This document shows positions 58,702 to 64,000 of a DNA stretch of 64,000 nucleotides, piece after piece (within the stretch, counting starts at the first letter, position 1; the number at the start of each line of letters is the position of its first letter). The position numbers were made by a program, and so were the translations under genes. The DNA comes from Hordeum vulgare subsp. vulgare. Lineage: Eukaryota > Streptophyta > Magnoliopsida > Poales > Poaceae. The notes below the pieces were generated by a model, which did no database searches, was not told the origin of the DNA, and saw only the letters and a list, made by a program, of their open reading frames with translations. The stretch is from NCBI RefSeq assembly GCF_904849725.1, contig NC_058521.1, positions 564,034,176-564,098,175 on the forward strand, given 5' to 3'.

Positions 58702-60520
58702 TGTTGGAATTATGCCCTAGAGGCAATAATAAATATAGTTATTATTATAATTCCTGTATCAAGATAATCGTTTATTATCCATGCTATAATTGTATTGAAT
58801 GAAGACTCATTTACATGTGTGGATACATAGACAAAACACCGTCCCTAGCAAGCCTCTAGTTGGCTAGCCAGTTGATCAAAGATAGTCAGTGCCTTCTGAT
58901 TATGAACAAGGTGTTGTTGCTTGATAATTGGATCACGTCATTAGGAGAATCACGTGATGGACTAGACCCAAACTAATAGACGTAGCATGTTGATCGTGTC
59001 ATTTTGTTGCTACTGTTTTCTGCGTGTCAAGTATTTATTCCTATGACCATGAGATCATATAACTCACTGACACCGGAGGAATGCTTTGTGTGTATCAAAC
59101 GTCGCAACGTAATTGGGTGACTATAAAGATGCTCTACAGGTGTCTCCGAAGGTGTTAGTTGAGTTAGTATGGATCAAGACTGGGATTTGTCACTCCGTGT
59201 GACGGAGAGGTATCTCGGGGCCCACTCAGTAATACAACATCACACACAAGCCTTGCAAGCAATGTGACTTAGTGTAAGTTGCGGGATCTTGTATTACGGA
59301 ACGAGTAAAGAGACTTGCCGGTAAACGAGATTGAAATAGGTATGCGGATACTGACGATCGAATCTCGGGCAAGTAACATACCGAAGGACAAAGGGAATGA
59401 CATACGGGATTATATGAATCCTTGGCACTGAGGTTCAAACAATAAGATCTTCGTAGAATATTAAGGATCCAATATGGGCATCCAGGTCCCGCTATTGGGT
59501 ATTGACCGAGGATTCTCTCGGGTCATGTCTACATAGTTCTCGAACCCGCAGGGTCTGCACACTTAAGGTTCGACGTTGTTTTATGCGTATTTGAGTTATA
59601 TGGTTGGTTACCGAATGCTGTTCGGAGTCCCGGATAAGATCACGAACGTCACGAGGGTTTTCGGAATGGTCCGGAAACGAAGATTGATATATAGGATGAC
59701 CTCATTTGATTACCGGAAGGTTTTCGGAGTTACCGGGAATGTACCGGGAATGACGAATGGGTTCCGGGAGTTCACCGGGGGGGGCAACCCACCTCGGGGA
59801 AGCCCATAGGCCTTGAGGGTGGCACACCAGCCCTTAGTGGGCTGGTGGGACAGCCCAAAAGGTCCCTATGCGCCTAGGAAAGAAAATCAAAGAGAAAAGA
59901 AAAAAAAGAGGAGGTGGGAAGGGAAGGAAGGACTCCCACCCACCAAACCAAGTCCAACTCGGTTTGGGGGGGGGAGCCTTCCCCCTTGGACTCGGCCGAC
60001 CCCCTTGGGGCTCCTTGAGCCCCAAGGCAAGGTCCCCTCCCTCCCACCTATATATACGGAGGTTTTAGGGCTGATTTGAGACGACTTTTCCACGGCAGCC
60101 CGACCACATACCTCCACGGGTTTTCCTCTAGATCGCGTTTCTGCGGAGCTCGGGCGGAGCCCTGCTGAGACAAGGTCATCACCAACCTCCGAAGCGCTGT
60201 CACGCTGCCGGAGAACTCTTCTACCTCTCCGTCTCTCTTGCTGGATCAAGAAGGCCGAGATCATCGTCGAGCTGTACGTGTGCTGAACGCGGAGGTGCCG
60301 TCCGTTCGGTACTAGATCGTGGGACTGATCGCGGGATTGTTCGCGGGGCGGATCGAGGGACGTGAGGACGTTCCACTACATCAACCGTGTTCACTAATGC
60401 TTCTGCTATACGGTCTACAAGGGTACGTAGATCACTCATCCCCTCTCGTAGATGGACATCACCATGATAGGTCTTCTTGCGCGTAGAATTTTTTTGTTTC
60501 CCATGCGACGTTCCCCAACA
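58702..60520 (+). repeat. BARE1/WIS-type 5' LTR, first unit
   Basis: 1819 bp from TGTTGGAATTATGCCC to GTTCCCCAACA, with TATATATA at 60049-60056. It is followed by an intact methionine-initiator primer site. Copia superfamily, based on strong resemblance to BARE1/WIS/Angela LTRs as I know them. Confidence 0.9.
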
Positions 60521-60930
60521 GTGGTATCAGAGCTAGGTTCATGCGTAGATGTCTTCTCGAGTAGAACACAAAAGTTTTCGTGGGCGGTGATGTGCGTTTT
60601 GCCGCCCTCCTTAGTCTTTTCTTGATTCTGCGGTATTGTTGGATTGAAGCGGCTTGGACCGACATTACTCGTACGCTTACGAGAGACTGGTTTCATCGCT
60701 ACGAGTAACCCCGTTGCTCAAAGATGACTGGCAAGTGACGGTTTCTCCAACTTTAGTTGAATCGGATTTGACCAAGGAGGTCCTTGGATAAGGTTAAATA
60801 GCAACTCATATATCTCCGTTGTGGTGTTTGCGTAAGTAAGATGCGATCCTACTAGATACCCATGGTCACCACGTAAAACATGCAACAACAAAATTAGAGG
60901 ACGTCTAACTTGTTTTTGCAGGGTATGCTT
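60521..60930 (+). mobile_element. Leader of the first BARE1-type unit, cut after 410 bp
   Basis: Matches the start of the second leader (62754-63160) and stops at GGGTATGCTT, where the next LTR begins. It is untranslated leader sequence. Confidence 0.85.
60522..60533 (+). other. Initiator-Met primer-binding site
   Basis: TGGTATCAGAGC, one base after the LTR. This is the standard Copia primer site and it is intact here. Confidence 0.88.
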
Positions 60931-62753
60931 TGTTGGAATTATACCCTAGAGGCAATGATAAATGTATAGTTATTATTATAATTCCTGTATCAAGATAATA
61001 GTTTATTATCCATGCTATAATTGTATTGAATGAAGACTCATTTACATGTGTGGATACATAGACAAAACACCGTCCCTAGCATGCCTCTAGTTGGCTAGCC
61101 AGTTGATCAATGATAGTCAGTGTCTTCTGATTATAAACAAGGTGTTGTTGCTTGATAACTGGATCACGTCATTGGGAGAATCACGTGATGGACTAGACCC
61201 AAACTAATAGACGTAGCATGTTGATCGTGTCATTTTGTTGCTACTGTTTTCTGCGTGTCAAGTATTTATTCCTATGACCATGAGATCATATAACTTACTG
61301 ACACCGGAGGAATGCTTTGTGTGTATCAAACGTCGCAACGTAACTGGGTGACTATAAAGATGCTCTACAGGTATCTCCGAAGGTGTTAGTTGAGTTAGTA
61401 TGGATCAAGACTGGGATTTGTCACTCCGTGTGACGGAGAGGTATCTCGGGGCCCACTCGGTAATGCAACATCACACACAAGCCTTGCAAGCAATGTAACT
61501 TAGTGTAAGTTGCGGGATCTTGTGTTACGGAACGAGTAAAGAGACTTGCCGGTAAACGAGATTGAAATAGGTATGCGGATACTGACGATCGAATCTCGGG
61601 CAAGTAATATACCGAAGGACAAAGGGAATGACATACGGGATTATACGAATCCTTGGCACTGAGGTTCAAACGATAAGATCTTCGTAGAATATGTAGGATC
61701 CAATATGGGCATCCAGGTCCCGCTATTGGATATTGACCGAGGAGTCTCTCGGGTCATGTCTACATAGTTCTCGAACCCGCACGGTCTGCACAATTAAGGT
61801 TCGACGTTGTTTTATGCGTATTTGAGTTATATGGTTGGTTACCGAATGTTGTTCAGAGTCCCGGATGAGATCACGGACGTCACGAGGGTTTCCGGAATGG
61901 TCCGGAAACGAAGATTGATATATAAGATGACCTCATTTGATTACCGGAAGGTTTTCGGAGTTACCGGGAATGTACCGGGAATGACGAATGGGTTCCGGGA
62001 GTTCACCGGGGGGGCAACCCACCCCGGGGAAGCCCACAGGCATTGGGGGAGTCACACCAGCCCTTAGTGGGCTGGTGGGACAGCCCACAAGTGCCCAATG
62101 CGCCAAGAGAAGAAAAATCAAGAGGAAAGGAAAAAAAAGGAAGGAGGTGGGAAGGGAGGGGGACTCCTCCCACCAAACCAAGTCCAACTTGGTTTGGGGG
62201 GGGGGAGTCCTCCCCCCCTTGGCTCGGCCGACTCCTTGGGGGTCCTTGGACCCCAAGGCAAGGTCCCCCCTCCCTCCTCCTATATATACGGAGGTTTTAG
62301 GGCTGATTTGAGACGACTTTTCCACGGCAGCCCGACCACATACCTCCACGGTTTTTCCTCTAGATCGCGTTTCTGCGGAGCTCGGGCGGAGCCCTGCTGA
62401 GACAAGGTCATCACCAACCTCCGGAGCGCTGTCACGCTGCCGGAGAACTCTTCTACCTCTCCGTCTCTCTTGCTGGATCAAGAAGGCCGAGATCATCGTC
62501 GAGCTGTACGTGTGCTGAACGCGGAGGTGCCGTCCGTTCGGTACTAGATCGTGGGACTGATCGCGGGATTGTTCGCGGGGCGGATCGAGGGACGTGAGGA
62601 CGTTCCACTACATCAACCGCGTTCTCTAACGCTTCTGCTGTACGATCTACAAGGGTACGTAGATCACTCATCCCCTCTCGTAGATGGACATCACCATGAT
62701 AGGTTTTCGTGCGCGTAGGAAAATTTTTGTTTCCCATGCGACGTTCCCCAACA
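60931..62753 (+). repeat. BARE1/WIS-type 5' LTR, second unit
   Basis: 1823 bp, same ends as the first and TATATATA at 62281-62288. Very similar to 58702-60520. It begins inside the leader of the first unit. The five preceding bases are TGCTT. Confidence 0.9.
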
Positions 62754-64000
62754 GTGGCATCATGAGCTAGGTTCATGCGTAGATGTCTTCTCGAGTAGAA
62801 CACAAAAGTTTTTGTGGGCGGTGATGTGCGTTTTGCTGCCCTCCTTAGTCTTTTCTTGATTCCGCGGTATTGTTGGATTGAAGCGGCTTGGACCGACATT
62901 ACTCGTACGCTTACGAGAGACTGGTTTCATCGTTACGAGTAACCCCCTTTGCTCAAAGATGACTGGCAAGTGACGGTTTCTCCAACTTTAGTTGAATCGG
63001 ATTTGACCGAGGAGGTCCTTGGATGAGGTTAAATAGCAACTCATATATCTCCGTTGTGGTGTTTGCGTAAGTAAGATGCGATCCTACTAGATACCCTTGG
63101 TCACCACGTAAAACATGCAACAACAAAATTAGAGGACGTCTAACTTGTTTTTGCAGGGTATGATTGTGATGTGATATGGCCAATGATGTGATGTGATATA
63201 TTGGATGTATGAGATGATCATGTTGTAATAGATAATATCGACTTGCACGTCGATGGTACGGCAACCGGCAGGAGCCATAGGGTTGTCTTTATACTAACGT
63301 TTGTGCTTGCAGATGCGTTTACTATTTTGCTAGGATGTAGCTTTAGTAGTAATAGCATAAGTAGCACGACAACCCCGATGGCAACACGTTGATGGATGAT
63401 CATGGTGTGGCGCCGGTGACAAGAAGATCGTGCCGGTGCTTTGGTGATGGAGATCAAGAAGCACGTGATGATGGCCATATCATGTCACTTATGAATTGCA
63501 TGTGATGTTAATCCTTTTATGCACCTTATTTTGCTTAGAACGACGGTAGCATTATGAGGTGATCTCTCACTAAAATTTCAAGACGAAATTGTGTTCTCCC
63601 CGACTGTGCACCGTTGCTACAGTTCGTCGTTTCGAGACACCACGTGATGATCGGGTGTGATAGACTCAACGTTCACATACAACGGGTGCAAAACAGTTGC
63701 GCACGCGGAACACTCGGGTTAAGCTTGACGAGCCTAGCATGTGCAGACATGGCCTCGGAACACATGAGACCGAAAGGTCGATCATGAATCATATAGTTGA
63801 TATGATTAGCATAGGGATGCTTACCACCGAAACCATACTCAACTCACGTGATGATCGGACTTGGGATAGTGTAAGTGGATCATGAACCACTCAAATGACT
63901 AGAGAGATGTACTTTTTGAGTGGGAGTTTAGCATATAATTTGATTAAGTTAAACTCTAATTATCTTGAACATAGTCTAAAGTCCACTTTGAATATATTTG
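62754..64000 (+). mobile_element. Leader of the second BARE1-type unit, running off the window
   Basis: Starts with a damaged primer site (TGGCATCATGAGC for TGGTATCAGAGC) and continues as the long untranslated leader typical of BARE1. The gag start is not reached by 64000. Short open frames here are not coding. Confidence 0.85.

Overview
This window is Triticeae (wheat/barley-type) nuclear DNA. The evidence is three BARE1/WIS-type Copia LTRs, several large Gypsy LTRs starting TGATACGTCTCC, Stowaway MITEs, plant LINEs, and plant genes with GT-AG introns. It reads as a retrotransposon nest (1-38,930), a mixed intergenic region of small transposons and LINE scraps (38,931-50,700), a small gene island (50,797-56,075), and more LTR retrotransposons (about 57,000-64,000).

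The nest. The oldest layer I can see is a LINE on the minus strand, running from the left edge to about 38,930. Its 5' part (most of ORF1) is inverted (35,649-38,930, + strand). Its ORF1 tail and endonuclease follow at 35,648-33,914 and a reverse-transcriptase piece lies at 3,119-2,317. Two things split it: an LTR element at 2,316 (itself holding a BARE1-type solo LTR), and a 30.8-kb Gypsy compound at 3,125-33,908. The compound is LTR-internal-LTR-internal-LTR on the minus strand. It contains a complete plus-strand Gypsy-like element (6,804-16,180, duplication AGATC), a complete minus-strand non-autonomous element (24,574-31,882, duplication GCAGG) and a solo LTR (32,188-33,736, duplication AATCC). 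Every element whose internal region is fully visible is defective or non-autonomous: they keep gag or protease or an unknown ORF, and no Gypsy RT or integrase is seen.

The middle. At 38,931-50,700 there is a clear Stowaway MITE and a broken minus-strand gene resembling NatC auxiliary subunit NAA35/MAK10, one exon of which is split by a short LINE with a 14-bp duplication. There are two PIF/Harbinger-like elements (one carrying a GRF-type zinc-finger ORF), a truncated BARE1-type LTR, two further LINE fragments, and AT-rich DNA.

The gene island. There are two convergent, apparently intact genes. One is a four-exon patatin-like phospholipase (50,797-52,327, +), whose first intron appears to be GC-AG. 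The other is an eight-exon plant O-fucosyltransferase-family protein (56,075-52,757, -). Their stop codons are 429 bp apart. They act in unrelated processes (lipid acyl hydrolysis and Golgi glycosylation), so I infer no joint function.

The right end. LTR-like remnants with a 230-bp direct repeat are followed by two BARE1-type LTR-plus-leader units in the same orientation. The second is probably nested in the leader of the first and runs off the window.

There is no convincing new biological system. The most interesting points are the chimeric LTR, the inverted LINE 5' segment, the internal LTR-like promoter region before an extra ORF, and the NAA35-like pseudogene. Family names and exon joins come from reading and memory; no database search was done.
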